Shown: positions 44,492 through 54,203, counted from the stretch's first letter. The stretch: DNA of 64,000 nucleotides from SIRX01 sp965214475 (GCA_965214475.1 OZ243953.1:2666001-2730000); one strand, 5' to 3'. Numbers and translations: made by a program. The notes: a model not told the origin generated them from the sequence alone.

Positions 44492-45733
44492 CTAAGAAAC
44501 CATCCTTCGTGTGTGCCGGCCTTTCTGCCCCAACAATTCGAAAGTGCGGCGCGCGACCGCCTCCCACGAGTACTTTCGAGCTTGTCCCTTCAGCGTGGCT
44601 CTGGCGTCACTGTTTACCTTCCCTTCCTTGACCTCACGCAGCCGCTCTGCCCACTCTTTGGGGTCGTTCGAGATCAGGCACGGATATGTTACCTTTTCTA
44701 CCTGATCCCGCAGGCTTTCGGTAGCCAGGTATGGAACCCCACGGGCTAGCGAGTCGAGTAGCTTTAGCTTGCTGCCCGTGGTGTAGCTGAAAGGGAGTAT
44801 GGAAAACGTGACGGTCTCGTACAACTCTGCCAGCCTCTGGTCGGTCACGTTAGGATATAGTGTCCAACCCATGTTTTTGCAAAGCTTCGTTACCTTTCTA
44901 GAGGGATTACTGCCCACGACGAGCACTTCCAGCTCGTTACCAAATTCCTCGTTCAACTGCGGATAGAATGACTTCCTGAAGACTTCCAGCGCATCGTAGT
45001 TTATCTTTACGCTCAGGGATCCCACGAACATTAGTTGTAGATTTCTGTACGCAACTGGGGTTTCTTGGCGCGAAGGCGCTTCAGGAACTTCCTCGACGCC
45101 GATCGGCACGACATATCCTTCGTGATCTGGGAACCGGCTCAGGAAACCTCCATGGTCAACTGCGGAGACGTGCAGGAAAACGAAGTCTGAAGCGTGCGTC
45201 TCTACAAAGGAGGTGGCCCACCTCTCAGACCAGTGCGCAGTCAGCTTGGCAAGCGGGTTGGCGGAAGACCTTCTGATATTCTTGTACCATCTGAACTCGT
45301 CGTTGTGGGTTTCGATGCAATACAATCTGTCTCCGGCTTCGTAAGATTCGGTCACTGCGGAAGCCGCCCATACGTGGCTAAATACGACCGTCTTGTAATC
45401 AGGATTCGACAGGTACTGGCCCGCTACCTCCAAGAAGTTTGGGGTAACGAACTTCTCGAGCAGGTAGTGGCTGCGCCTGTGCAGTGTTAGGAAGGCTGCC
45501 TTGTACTTCGAGACCTCGGAGTTCGCGTAAGGTGTCTCGCGTACGGGCCGTCCTTCCACATACCGGACCACGGCTCTTCTGCCAATGATGTCGACGAAGG
45601 GAACGTGCTTGCTAAAATGAGCGTATTTCCTGTCGATAAGGATGTCGGCACCGTTGCGCACCGGATACTCTAGATGTGGCGCGACAACCAGACAAGGGGC
45701 CGTAGAATCGAACCTCCTGTTACTACGTACCAT
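44492..45733 (-). CDS. Glycosyltransferase, GT4-like
   Basis: 413 residues. N-terminus APHLEYPVRNGADILIDRKY is a GT-B acceptor domain start. The donor domain shows LMFVGSLSVKINYDALEVF, LYPNVTDQRLAELYETVTFSILPF and GSKLKLLDSLARGVPYLAT, the last replacing the E-x7-E motif with a GSKLKxLD-type loop common in GT4 members. Transfers a sugar in the cytoplasm. Followed 44 bases later by the propeller gene. Confidence 0.85.
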   Translation of the reverse strand: MVRSNRRFDSTAPCLVVAPHLEYPVRNGADILIDRKYAHFSKHVPFVDIIGRRAVVRYVEGRPVRETPYANSEVSKYKAAFLTLHRRSHYLLEKFVTPNFLEVAGQYLSNPDYKTVVFSHVWAASAVTESYEAGDRLYCIETHNDEFRWYKNIRRSSANPLAKLTAHWSERWATSFVETHASDFVFLHVSAVDHGGFLSRFPDHEGYVVPIGVEEVPEAPSRQETPVAYRNLQLMFVGSLSVKINYDALEVFRKSFYPQLNEEFGNELEVLVVGSNPSRKVTKLCKNMGWTLYPNVTDQRLAELYETVTFSILPFSYTTGSKLKLLDSLARGVPYLATESLRDQVEKVTYPCLISNDPKEWAERLREVKEGKVNSDARATLKGQARKYSWEAVARRTFELLGQKGRHTRRMVS

Positions 45734-45793
45734 AGTTTACCTCCAGAACCGCTCGACCATAAATGCCATCGCAGTCCCCCGTTACGCGCGAGA

Positions 45794-46579
45794 TCATCTT
45801 GCCCATAAAAGACTCGGTTTGTGCTCCAGTTCGTGAGCGGTGAGATTTTCGTATATAGCCTCGGCCCTGGCGACTAGCCTCTGCCGTTTGGGGTCTTCCG
45901 AACGATACGTTACTTCGCCTTTCATCCTTTGCCGGGCGGCGGAGGGACGCGGAATCTTGCTCTCCCATATCGTCCCTTCATACTTTGTTCTGTCGATATC
46001 TTCTATACGCGTGAAAACCTTCTTGACACTCTCCTCAGTGTGGTCGAACGTGGCAAACTCCGTACCAAACTTGGTGTTCACGCGGGCGATCACCCGTCCA
46101 TAGTCGCTAACCACCTCCTCGAAAAGCCCCAACACGAAAGCGTCCCGGTATTCGGCGACGGTTTCGTAGAACATGATGTAGTGCCTGAGGGCCTGCTCGA
46201 CTGATTGCGGGTTTCGTATGACGAGAGAAGTTATGGCATCCTCCGGATTTCGTATTAACACGAGGGAGGGTATACGCAACCGGGCGGCCTTGATCACCTG
46301 CGCCGGCATGTGGAGATGACGAGCGAGATGCACGTGTTCCAGCTGCGCCTGCTGAAAAGCGTTGACGGCGAACGTATTGGCCGATCTGGGAAAGCCTTCT
46401 ATGACCAGCCGCGTCGCAGGGGCAACCGCTCGCGCCTCGAGTTGTCGCTGTAGCGGATAGATCCTATAGTAAAAGATCGGATGCTTGCCAACGTAGAGTT
46501 GCAGTCGCCTCTTCACATTGAACATGGTGGTGTTTCCGTTAATAGTATGCGCCAGCCATTTCTCTATGTTTCGCCTCAT
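45794..46579 (-). CDS. Sulfotransferase-fold protein
   Basis: 261 residues with a sulfotransferase P-loop: VIEGFPRSANTFAVNAFQQA binds the 5'-phosphate of PAPS. The 3'-phosphate region shows RIPSLVLIRNPEDAITSLVIR. These two motifs define the fold. It would transfer sulfate from PAPS to a hydroxyl of the polysaccharide or a lipid. The start overlaps the Wzy stop by ATGA, so the two are translationally coupled. No sulfate activation genes are in the window. Confidence 0.8.
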   Translation of the reverse strand: MRRNIEKWLAHTINGNTTMFNVKRRLQLYVGKHPIFYYRIYPLQRQLEARAVAPATRLVIEGFPRSANTFAVNAFQQAQLEHVHLARHLHMPAQVIKAARLRIPSLVLIRNPEDAITSLVIRNPQSVEQALRHYIMFYETVAEYRDAFVLGLFEEVVSDYGRVIARVNTKFGTEFATFDHTEESVKKVFTRIEDIDRTKYEGTIWESKIPRPSAARQRMKGEVTYRSEDPKRQRLVARAEAIYENLTAHELEHKPSLLWAR

Positions 46580-48012
46580 TTGCCACTTCCTCCATCTAGC
46601 CTACTCCAATCCTCCCAGGTTACTGTGGACCGGATGTCTTGACCGTCATTCCGCTCTTCAAAGTCAGACATACGCGATAGTGCAGAGCCCGACGATATTG
46701 TCTTTCGCCGTTGATCTTTCGCCTCGTAACTCATCTTGACTGCTCCGATGAACAGGAATGCATAGCCCCAGAATCGCGGCGTCTCAAAACCGCCCATAGT
46801 TTGGGATAAGGTGAGGATCAGGACCACAAGCAGCGCAATGTTCCCGACTCTCGCTCTACGCCAGTAGCCAAAGATAGAGCCGCCAAACAACAGAGCACCT
46901 CCAAGGCCAGTATAAATGACGAACATTGCCAGAACGTTGTTTCCCAAGGCGTACTTCGGATCTATAGGAAGGCTCGCGTAACGTTCGACTAACTCTTTAC
47001 CCGATATCCCCACCCCAAATAGCGGTGACTCCTTCAAGACGTCTACTAGGGTCACGTAAGGGAACACTATCCTCCGGTTTTCGCTGGTCGTTTTCAATGA
47101 CCCTACGTTTTCAGAACTTTCTACAACCCGCGTGGTTACATTGGAGGCGATCTCCGGCTGTAAAAGAGCAAACCCGAATCCCCCAACGCAAACGAGCATC
47201 CCGACAACCGCAACAGAGACGAACTTAGGTTCTTTAAACAAGGCTATAGTCAACGAGGCAGCGAGCGAAAGCAACAGTACGGGACTACCGGTCATCACGA
47301 GCATCATCCCTGTACCCAGGCCAGCCGCCGCCAACCGCTTTTTGTCGTAAGTGAGCACCAACCAGGAGTTGACGAACACGAGAAAGCCGATCGCAAGCAG
47401 CGAGGGCTCGGTGGTGAAGAGCTTAGGTCTCACAAAGCCGGTGATCTCCTGATCTCTCTGATCAGATGCGTAAAGCCCGGACTCGATCTGGCCGAAAGCA
47501 GCCTCCCTAAAAGAATCGCTAGCTTCCCTCAGGACTCCCAACACCTCGAGGGCAGCTCCAAACAGCAATGCCGCGCACAGTACTGCGAGAACATTCTCTA
47601 CCCAGCGTTTCGGCAGATCACTAAGTAGTTTGAGCAGTAGGATGCCCGCCGTAATGGAAAGCACAGTTTGGAGCAGGCCGACAAGCTTCTCATTCAGGTA
47701 AACGAGGCCCGGAGACAGCAGAGCCGTCAACAGGAGCACCAGCACAACCTGTCCGAGAAAAGCCACTTCGTGCTTGTAGATCCTCCGGTGGTACATCAGG
47801 GCGAGAATGGGGAATAAGACCAGCAGCGTAAAGAATGACGGCACGAATAAGGAATCGTTCAAATAGAGTGGAACCTCGACGTACACGGAGACCAGAAACA
47901 ACGTCAGCAACACGGCGCGCATAACCAGCGATCCTGTGCCGAGTCGTCCTGTCGCCGCACTATGGGAGGAACCTGTAATCGGCGTGCGCCGCGTCGCGTG
48001 CAAGGTTTTCAT
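46576..48012 (-). CDS. O-antigen/polysaccharide polymerase-like membrane protein (Wzy/WaaL-like)
   Basis: 478 residues with about 11-12 hydrophobic helices (LLTLFLVSVYVEVPLYL, VVLVLLLTALLSPG, GLLQTVLSITAGILLL, and more) and a large periplasmic loop around residues 290-370 (TTRVVESSENVGSLKTTSENR). The FGVGISGKELVERYASL segment resembles polymerase/ligase loops. Such proteins join lipid-linked repeats outside the membrane. Sequence similarity in this class is low, so Wzy is the best call from topology and neighbours; a WaaL-like ligase is the alternative. Confidence 0.8.
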   Translation of the reverse strand: MKTLHATRRTPITGSSHSAATGRLGTGSLVMRAVLLTLFLVSVYVEVPLYLNDSLFVPSFFTLLVLFPILALMYHRRIYKHEVAFLGQVVLVLLLTALLSPGLVYLNEKLVGLLQTVLSITAGILLLKLLSDLPKRWVENVLAVLCAALLFGAALEVLGVLREASDSFREAAFGQIESGLYASDQRDQEITGFVRPKLFTTEPSLLAIGFLVFVNSWLVLTYDKKRLAAAGLGTGMMLVMTGSPVLLLSLAASLTIALFKEPKFVSVAVVGMLVCVGGFGFALLQPEIASNVTTRVVESSENVGSLKTTSENRRIVFPYVTLVDVLKESPLFGVGISGKELVERYASLPIDPKYALGNNVLAMFVIYTGLGGALLFGGSIFGYWRRARVGNIALLVVLILTLSQTMGGFETPRFWGYAFLFIGAVKMSYEAKDQRRKTISSGSALSRMSDFEERNDGQDIRSTVTWEDWSRLDGGSGK

Positions 48013-48122
48013 GGTCAGCTAAACCCCGACTTTGCCGGTCAGGGCAGTAGACGACTGTTTTGTCTGGTGCTTCATACCGGGATAAATTTTACGAGTAAAC
48101 TGGAGCGCATGCATCTGCCGGA

Positions 48123-48142
48123 TGACACATTCAGGATGTGTC
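48123..48142. promoter_or_regulatory. Exact 7-bp hairpin in the spacer before wzy-like gene
   Basis: GACACAT (48124-48130), loop TCAGG, ATGTGTC (48136-48142). It lies in a 236-base spacer between two same-strand genes (GT 48249 and Wzy 48012), about 110 bases upstream of the Wzy start. Could be a terminator, attenuator or operator; no T run on the minus strand. Confidence 0.4.
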
Positions 48143-48248
48143 GAATGACCCCTTTCGATGTGAGTCGAAAAGCTGATCTCGTGAACGGAAAATTATACTT
48201 TCTCAAAGAACCACTATAGTTTGACGTTTTGGTCCTTCGCTATAGTCT

Positions 48249-49469
48249 TTACTCGAGAGGAAAGTTAAGCAGTAGCTCTTCACCGATCCTCTGTCTGAAA
48301 TAATCTACGCTGTGCGAGGCGGAGAAGCGTCTACCATTCTCTCCGAACTTCGTCGAAAGGTCAGGGTCTCGCACCAGTCGTAGAATGGCTTTAGTGACTG
48401 CCCGCCTGTCATCTACACTCACAACAACTCCGAGGGCGTGCTTCTGGGTCAAACAGCTTATTAAGCCTTCATTACAGGCAACCACTGGCAAACCCGCCAT
48501 GGCCGCCTGGATCAGCACCCCGCTGGAGATATACTGGTGCCGGTAGCCAATCCAGACTATATCCGCCGCCTGGAAAACCGCGTACTCTTTCTCTCCGTAC
48601 AGGTACTCGTTGCGTTCGTAGAGCCGTCCATCCTCGCGTAATGATTGGGCTTGCGATGAGGTGAGAATACCGCTTACCTCGGCGTCCTGAAGTCCAGCCA
48701 TCAACAAGACCACTTCTTCCGGGAAGGTGTCTTCTTTCGTGGCGGCCAACAAGGCGTCTATCCCTTTAGAATGATCGAGCGTGCCGTAGACCAGGATCAC
48801 CACAGCATCAGACGGTATTCCGAGCTTCCTGCGCGCCGACTCTTTGGAGTGAGTACCTCCAAGCTCCATAGGCTCCGGAAGAAAGCGGAGCCGGTTTGCA
48901 ACCTTTGGTCTACTCTTCCTTACCTCTTGAACCAGCGTATCATCGAAAGTGTAAGCTGCTCGGAACGCCCTGTTGTGCAACAAGCGCAGAAAGGCCCTTT
49001 TCTTAATCTGCTCCAATCGAGAGCTCGGTACCCCGAGGTTTTTCTCACTCAGGTGGAAGATCGGAGTTATAATGAGCCCACCCCACGGAGTATCTCCGAA
49101 TGGTGAACCGAACAGGGCCATCGCATAATTACAGTAGTCAAGATACGGTATGAACACGTAATCTAGCCGCTCGTCTCGCGTCAGCTCCCTGTAACATTTC
49201 CCGAACAGGTTACGATAGTGTATCTGTAGCTTTACAGAATCCAAAGTGTTTTCGGGGCTCGGCTTCGGGCCGCTCTCGGGCAGTGCCACTGTTCGTAAAT
49301 TTTTCCCACACCATTCTCGTAACGCAAGATGCGCAGGGTGCTGGAAGGAGTCGGCGGAAGTAGCTAGACAGACCTTATAGCCGCGAGCGACGGCTTCCTT
49401 AGAGATCCACCGCGCGTACCGTAAATGATGCCCTTCCGAGTGGGGCTCGAGGATCAAAAGCGAAGCCAT
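48249..49469 (-). CDS. Glycosyltransferase, GT4-like
   Basis: 406 residues. Start LILEPHSEGHHLRYARWI; donor domain VILVYGTLDHSKGIDALLAATK, AVFQAADIVWIGYRHQYISSGVLIQAAMAGLPVVACN with the GVLIQAAMAG motif in place of E-x7-E. Final RRFSASHSVDYFRQRIGEEL is usual. It builds the repeat unit in the cytoplasm. The 236-base spacer to the next gene is the longest within this operon. Confidence 0.85.
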   Translation of the reverse strand: MASLLILEPHSEGHHLRYARWISKEAVARGYKVCLATSADSFQHPAHLALREWCGKNLRTVALPESGPKPSPENTLDSVKLQIHYRNLFGKCYRELTRDERLDYVFIPYLDYCNYAMALFGSPFGDTPWGGLIITPIFHLSEKNLGVPSSRLEQIKKRAFLRLLHNRAFRAAYTFDDTLVQEVRKSRPKVANRLRFLPEPMELGGTHSKESARRKLGIPSDAVVILVYGTLDHSKGIDALLAATKEDTFPEEVVLLMAGLQDAEVSGILTSSQAQSLREDGRLYERNEYLYGEKEYAVFQAADIVWIGYRHQYISSGVLIQAAMAGLPVVACNEGLISCLTQKHALGVVVSVDDRRAVTKAILRLVRDPDLSTKFGENGRRFSASHSVDYFRQRIGEELLLNFPLE

Positions 49470-49580
49470 TACGAACAGCCTCCCACAAGCAACAACACAC
49501 GGTGAGTTATCTCTAACTGCTTCTCAGACCGAAAGCCCATTCTTCCATCAGCTCGGGAGTCTATGTTGCCTTTTGCCCTT

Positions 49581-50921
49581 CTACCACCACTTGATTCCAA
49601 CGCTCACTACTCCTAACTTTTTATACACCGAGAACGCTGCCAAGACGTTAACAGTGATTACGCTGAGCGCCGCTGTAACCGCCGCGCCATTGAGCCCGTA
49701 CCTGGGGATTAGCAGCAAGCCTAGAGCGATGTTGAGGATCATCGCCACGACAAAGTTGTTGCGCACGGTTCGCTCGTATCCACTCATCATCAATAGAGGG
49801 ATTACCGACCCCGTCGCCACGTTAACGAACTGGCCCGCGGCCAGGATGGCCAGCGCGACAGCCCCGCGTTTGAAATCTTCGCCGAAGACTTGCAGGATCC
49901 AGCTCGGAGCCAGCATGAATAGCAGCAACATGGGAGCAGCGAGAACTGTCATCAGCTTGGCCGAACTCTGGGTTACAGTTTCGAGAGCTTGTGTATCTCC
50001 TTCCTGATACAGGGCAGCCAACTTTGGGGCGGCGATGCTGTTCACGGCGGCCAGGAAGAAGGCGGTGAGCATGGCCGTGCGCATGACCACCGCGTAGACG
50101 CCAACGTCGGCGGTGTCGGCGAAGATGCCGAGTAGGATTGTGTCGGAGTACCTCATAACCAGCTCCATGAGCATCACCAAGAAAAGCGGAAAGCTTGTGA
50201 TCAAGAGAAGTCGCCGGCTGAAGTCGCCGTCAACCACACGCAGCCGGTCGTGGGCAGCCCTGCGCCAGAGATACATTCCCACTATCATCATTGTCACCGC
50301 GGCCAGTACGAAAGCCAGCACAGGGGCGAGTATTCCACCCCAGATTCCCAGGACTAGCAAGAACAAGAAGGCCAGTATAGAGGTGCCGGATGCCTCGATA
50401 AACATACCGTCCCCCGGTCTTTTCAACCCTTTGAGCATCTCTCCAGGAACGAACAGCAGGCTCGTAGGAACTATAGACAAGGCCATCCACTGAAGAGGCG
50501 TGATCAGGGCTGGCTCGGAAAAGATGGTACGTGCTATCAGCGGCGCGCCGAGGAAAACCAGAAAGGTCGACAGGCCAGACGCCAGCAAAGTTATCCTGAT
50601 GCCTTGCCTGTACAAGCCCTTTACGGCACCCCAGTCCCCCGCCGCCGCGTGTGTCGCCGTAAAGCGTAGCAGCGCATTGTCCAACCCTACCCGCCCAGTG
50701 ATGATGGCTACGGAGACCGTGGTAAAGGCAAGGTAGTAGATGCCCGCCAGCTCCGCGCCGAGCATGCGGGCGAGCAGAGCATGGTAGAAGAAGGCGAAAG
50801 CCGCTCCGGCGACCCTCACAGAGAATCCCGATCCGGCGCCGCGTACGATCTCGCGCATATGTCCGTCGAGCCGGCCGTGGACAAGAGCGCGGGCCCTAGC
50901 GCGCAGCTTAGTTCGCCCCAT
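49581..50921 (-). CDS. Polysaccharide flippase (Wzx/RfbX-like, MOP superfamily)
   Basis: 446 residues with about 12-14 helices. Typical segments: SGFSVRVAGAAFAFFYHALLARMLG, GLDNALLRFTATHAAAGDWGAVK, LFADTADVGVYAVVMRTAMLT region, YGLNGAAVTAALSVITVNV. The family flips lipid-linked repeats across the membrane. Wzx plus Wzy plus Wzz in one operon supports a Wzy-dependent pathway. Intact; 139 bases separate it from the kinase gene, room for a promoter. Confidence 0.9.
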   Translation of the reverse strand: MGRTKLRARARALVHGRLDGHMREIVRGAGSGFSVRVAGAAFAFFYHALLARMLGAELAGIYYLAFTTVSVAIITGRVGLDNALLRFTATHAAAGDWGAVKGLYRQGIRITLLASGLSTFLVFLGAPLIARTIFSEPALITPLQWMALSIVPTSLLFVPGEMLKGLKRPGDGMFIEASGTSILAFLFLLVLGIWGGILAPVLAFVLAAVTMMIVGMYLWRRAAHDRLRVVDGDFSRRLLLITSFPLFLVMLMELVMRYSDTILLGIFADTADVGVYAVVMRTAMLTAFFLAAVNSIAAPKLAALYQEGDTQALETVTQSSAKLMTVLAAPMLLLFMLAPSWILQVFGEDFKRGAVALAILAAGQFVNVATGSVIPLLMMSGYERTVRNNFVVAMILNIALGLLLIPRYGLNGAAVTAALSVITVNVLAAFSVYKKLGVVSVGIKWW

Positions 50922-51060
50922 AATGGTTATCGAGGCGTCTCTGTGTTACAGATCCGCTCGACGCGCGGCGTGGTTGATGGTTCATGCTGCTCCCCGCAAA
51001 GGCGAGACCATTCGCCATCGGCCAAGACCGGAGCACATTCCTTCAGAGTCGTCCCATCTC

Positions 51061-51738
51061 TCATCGTCGGGCCTGGTTGACCACGGTACCGATCACCGTG
51101 GCCCCAACTCCCTCCAGGCTTTGTACGCTACGCTGGACGCCCTGCTTGCTGGTGCTATAAGTGTCCACGACCAACAGAACCCCGTCTACCCGGGTGGAAA
51201 GAACCAGTGCCTCTGACTCTGAGTTCACGGGCGGGGAGTCTATAAGAACGTGGTCGAACTCGGGGCGCACGTTCTTCAAAAATTCGGCGAAACGCTGGGA
51301 GCCCAGCAGTTCCGAAGAATCGGGCTCCATGGGACCGGCGGGAACCACTTTCAGGCCTTGCAATGGTTCTTCAAAGGTCTTTTGCGAATCATCTCCCGCG
51401 TCCAGGGCTTTCGTGAGACCATCAGAGTTGGGCAGTCCGAACATGCTGTGTATCCCTGGCCTGCGCAGATCGCAGTCGAGCAACAAGCACGTTTTATTTG
51501 CCTGTACTAGAGAAGCGGCGAGGTTGGCACAGACGGTGGTCCGTCCTTCACCGCGGTCGGTACTCGTCAGCATAAGTATCTTGGGCGTCGTCTCCATGGG
51601 AGTGTGCAGCAGGTTGGTACGCAATACACGGTAGGCTTCAGCGGCGGCACTCGAGTGATCGAGTGCGCTCGCCAACTTTTTCGAGAGACCGCTGGCTTCT
51701 TCCTGCTGGCGTTTTCTTTTAAGACGCGAACCTAGCAT
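51061..51738 (-). CDS. BY-kinase-like (CpsD/CapB) ATPase with an Arg-substituted Walker A
   Basis: 225 residues of the bacterial tyrosine kinase fold. TSTDRGEGRTTVCANLAASLVQANKTC carries the Walker A region; the conserved Lys of GEGKT is Arg66 (GEGRTT). Walker A' LLLDCDLRRPGI is normal (Asp88, Asp90). The C-terminus ends VVNQARR without the Tyr cluster of classical BY-kinases. So autophosphorylation is doubtful and ATP use may be weak. Adjacent Wzz-like gene provides the expected membrane partner. A length regulator that only binds nucleotide is a reasonable alternative. Confidence 0.85.
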   Translation of the reverse strand: MLGSRLKRKRQQEEASGLSKKLASALDHSSAAAEAYRVLRTNLLHTPMETTPKILMLTSTDRGEGRTTVCANLAASLVQANKTCLLLDCDLRRPGIHSMFGLPNSDGLTKALDAGDDSQKTFEEPLQGLKVVPAGPMEPDSSELLGSQRFAEFLKNVRPEFDHVLIDSPPVNSESEALVLSTRVDGVLLVVDTYSTSKQGVQRSVQSLEGVGATVIGTVVNQARR

Positions 51739-51757
51739 TTTCTCTTAATCCTTCCTC

Positions 51758-52480
51758 TTATTTTCTGGGAGGCTTGTAGTTCGGAATTACGCTGAGAGCG
51801 GGAAGTCCCAGCGTCTTCTCTACTTCGCGTGGGTAACTCCAGCCCTCGTACAGGTACTCGAGCAAGAACGCCAATCCCAAACCAAGCACGCTGCCCAGCA
51901 CCAGCGCCAAAAGCGTATAACGTATGGGGCTAGGATAGATGGGATCATCGGGAACGGCTGCAGGCTCCCACACGGTGGCGGTTATGCCCTCCGTATCTGG
52001 GCCTAATTCAACGATCCTATCGGAGAAGACCTCGCTGACCGTGTCAGCGGCCTGTTGGGCTGTCTCCGGATCAGATGTTCTATATTCTACCTGGACGAAT
52101 TGAGTCTCTTCAATCTGTTCCGCGTTCAGGTGGTCCTCGAGAAACTCCTCCGGGGTAATCCCCAAATCCAGTTCTTGTATGACCGTCTCGGCAACAGGCC
52201 GGGTCTCTACAGCCTCGGCTAGCGTCACGGTGAGTTGCTGCAGTCCCGTAACGTAGCCACTAAGACTGTCGTTGGTGTCCTTCTGACCGACCAGTATCTT
52301 AACGGAAGCTTCGTACTGGGGCGTCTGAAAAACGACCAGTCCCATAGCAATAGCCAGGCACAGCAAGACCACCAGCATGATCGCCCAAAGCCGTCTCTTG
52401 ACGACCCGCAGAGATTCCTTTAATGAGAAATACTCGTCCGAGGCCTCAGAGCGCGCATAGGATTTTCTAGTTTCTTCCAT
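51758..52480 (-). CDS. Polysaccharide chain-length determinant (Wzz/CapA-like)
   Basis: 240 residues. Two membrane helices (about 32-53, IMLVVLLCLAIAMGLVVFQ; about 188-211, YTLLALVLGSVLGLGLAFLLEYL) flank an extracytoplasmic domain. PIYPSPIRY just before the second helix is the Pro-rich signature of the Wzz superfamily. AGGAGG precedes the ATG. The protein sets polymer length with the BY-kinase-like ATPase; no Tyr tail on either. Confidence 0.9.
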   Translation of the reverse strand: MEETRKSYARSEASDEYFSLKESLRVVKRRLWAIMLVVLLCLAIAMGLVVFQTPQYEASVKILVGQKDTNDSLSGYVTGLQQLTVTLAEAVETRPVAETVIQELDLGITPEEFLEDHLNAEQIEETQFVQVEYRTSDPETAQQAADTVSEVFSDRIVELGPDTEGITATVWEPAAVPDDPIYPSPIRYTLLALVLGSVLGLGLAFLLEYLYEGWSYPREVEKTLGLPALSVIPNYKPPRK

Positions 52481-52504
52481 TAACTCGCGATCCTCCTATC
52501 GCCC

Positions 52505-53203
52505 CTAGATTATGGTTCTCAAGACACCAAAGGCTTCGGCGTATTCTACGCCAACCTCTTTGCCTCGGATGCTGGCCAGGCCTTCCACTGACTCCAGGCT
52601 CCGAATGTGCGGGCTGGGCCGGAATTGGGTAGCGTAACGCTTGATGGATTGCATCTTGACGTCGAGATGATCAGAGATGTCGCAGTAGGCTACGGGCCTG
52701 GGCTGCGGTTCTGCAGCCCAGTTTATCTTGGTCATTTCGTAAGTCATCACGTGCGGAACCAGGTACTTGCCAAACACCTCGGCGATGGGCCGGGTGGCGG
52801 CGAAGGCTGCCTGGAAGGTTGCTATGTGATCCTGGTCATAGTCCTCCCTGTAGGGCAACAGCAGTAAGTCCGGGCGATGCTCGTTTATGGCGGCTTCGAA
52901 GACATCCACCAGATCCCGTTTGGGCAAGGTGTCCAGCTTCTCGATAAGATCCTTGTTACCGTAGACTATCTCATAGCTGCATCCGAGCAGTTGCGTAACG
53001 GATTCTATCTCTTTTACTCGCTCTTGGTAAGTCGTCGTGTGGTCGAGGCCGTAATGGTGGAACCCGTCCACCGCCATATACATAACGTGGGATTCACAGC
53101 CACGTTCGGCGAGCTTGGCGAGCAAGCCTGCACACCCCATCGCCTCGTCGTCGGCGTGCGGTGCGATGACCAAGACCCGGCTGAGGTTATCCGAGAGAAG
53201 CAT
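52505..53203 (-). CDS. PIG-L-family deacetylase
   Basis: About 232 residues from Met 53203 (MLLSDNLSRVLVIA); 53224 is an alternative upstream start. The zinc site motif APHADDEAMGCAG (His-x-Asp-Asp form of the usual HPDDE) starts near residue 16; a second metal ligand follows in the DYDQDHIAT region. PIG-L enzymes remove N-acetyl groups from GlcNAc-containing molecules. It overlaps the upstream SDR gene by about 17 bases, so the two are coupled. Target could be a polysaccharide amino sugar or lipid-linked precursor. Confidence 0.88.
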   Translation of the reverse strand: MLLSDNLSRVLVIAPHADDEAMGCAGLLAKLAERGCESHVMYMAVDGFHHYGLDHTTTYQERVKEIESVTQLLGCSYEIVYGNKDLIEKLDTLPKRDLVDVFEAAINEHRPDLLLLPYREDYDQDHIATFQAAFAATRPIAEVFGKYLVPHVMTYEMTKINWAAEPQPRPVAYCDISDHLDVKMQSIKRYATQFRPSPHIRSLESVEGLASIRGKEVGVEYAEAFGVLRTII

Positions 53204-54203
53204 GCGTGCTCCGTACCTCCTCAAGCTGCTGCCGGTAGTCTTCGCGCGTCCGATAGTAGTCAGCCGTTTCCAGGATCAGGTCGTCGAGCCCGGTCTCCGG
53301 CCGCCAACCAACCTGCAACGCTGCATCGAGCACCGGCACCTTCTCAAAGGACTCGGCTTCCAAATATAGGGGACCGTAGACTTCCCTGCCATCAGTGTGG
53401 AAGATCTCGGATGAACTATGCAGCAGTTCTTTCGTCCGTTGAGCAAGTCCCAGTATGGTCGTGCGGTTGTCGGGATTGCCGATATTGAAAATGGAATCTT
53501 CGCTATCGAGCGCTTGATCCCAGAATCCTGTCAGGAAGCGACTCAGGTCAGTAGCAGAGGTAAATGCCCGCACTTGGCCGCCGCTTTCGAAGACGGTTAT
53601 CGGTTCCTCGGAAAGTGCTTGCTGGACGAACGTGGGCATCACGAACCCGCCGGCCCGGCTCTGGCGGGGCCCGACTATGTTGAACGGACGAATGATAAAG
53701 GCTTCTAAGCCTCGGTGTCGGCTGTTGATCGTCATGGCCTCGATGAGCGTCTTGGCGATAGCGTACTCGATCCTGGTGTTGTACGCGGTCGGAACCCTCA
53801 CGTCATCCTTCTCACCCAGGAGTCCGCTACGACCGTAGATTTCGGCCGAACTAAAGACACATAGCGGCACGTCAGCTTCGATGCATCCCTCTAACACACT
53901 CTCTGTGCTGCGAACCATCTCTGGGCCCAGCCTGCCAGCGTATTGTAGGATGCCTGCAGGTCCGACGTGCGATGCCGCATGCACTACCCGGTCTGCATCT
54001 TTTAGCGAGCCACCGTCTTCGAAGAACTCCTCGACAGACTTCCTGACTATGGTGCAACGGGGATGCGCCTCCTGCTCGCTGCCGTCGACGACCGCTGCGA
54101 CCTGTGAGTCGATTACGGTTACCTGGTCGCCGGCGGCGAGGTGTGCGTCGACCACGTGCGAGCCGATGAAACCGAGTCCGCCAGTTACTACAATCCTAGC
54201 CAA
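53187..54203 (-). CDS. NAD-dependent sugar epimerase/dehydratase (extended SDR)
   Basis: 338 residues. VTGGLGFIGSHVVDAH gives the NAD site, SSAEIYGRSGL the Ser/Thr side, and EYAIAKTLIEA the catalytic YxxxK. RPFNIVGPRQS is typical of UDP-sugar SDRs. Substrate and reaction (4-epimerase, 4,6-dehydratase or other) are not settled by sequence. First gene of the minus-strand operon; a promoter should lie in 54204-54290, beside the IS remnant. Confidence 0.9.
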   Translation of the reverse strand: MARIVVTGGLGFIGSHVVDAHLAAGDQVTVIDSQVAAVVDGSEQEAHPRCTIVRKSVEEFFEDGGSLKDADRVVHAASHVGPAGILQYAGRLGPEMVRSTESVLEGCIEADVPLCVFSSAEIYGRSGLLGEKDDVRVPTAYNTRIEYAIAKTLIEAMTINSRHRGLEAFIIRPFNIVGPRQSRAGGFVMPTFVQQALSEEPITVFESGGQVRAFTSATDLSRFLTGFWDQALDSEDSIFNIGNPDNRTTILGLAQRTKELLHSSSEIFHTDGREVYGPLYLEAESFEKVPVLDAALQVGWRPETGLDDLILETADYYRTREDYRQQLEEVRSTHASLG

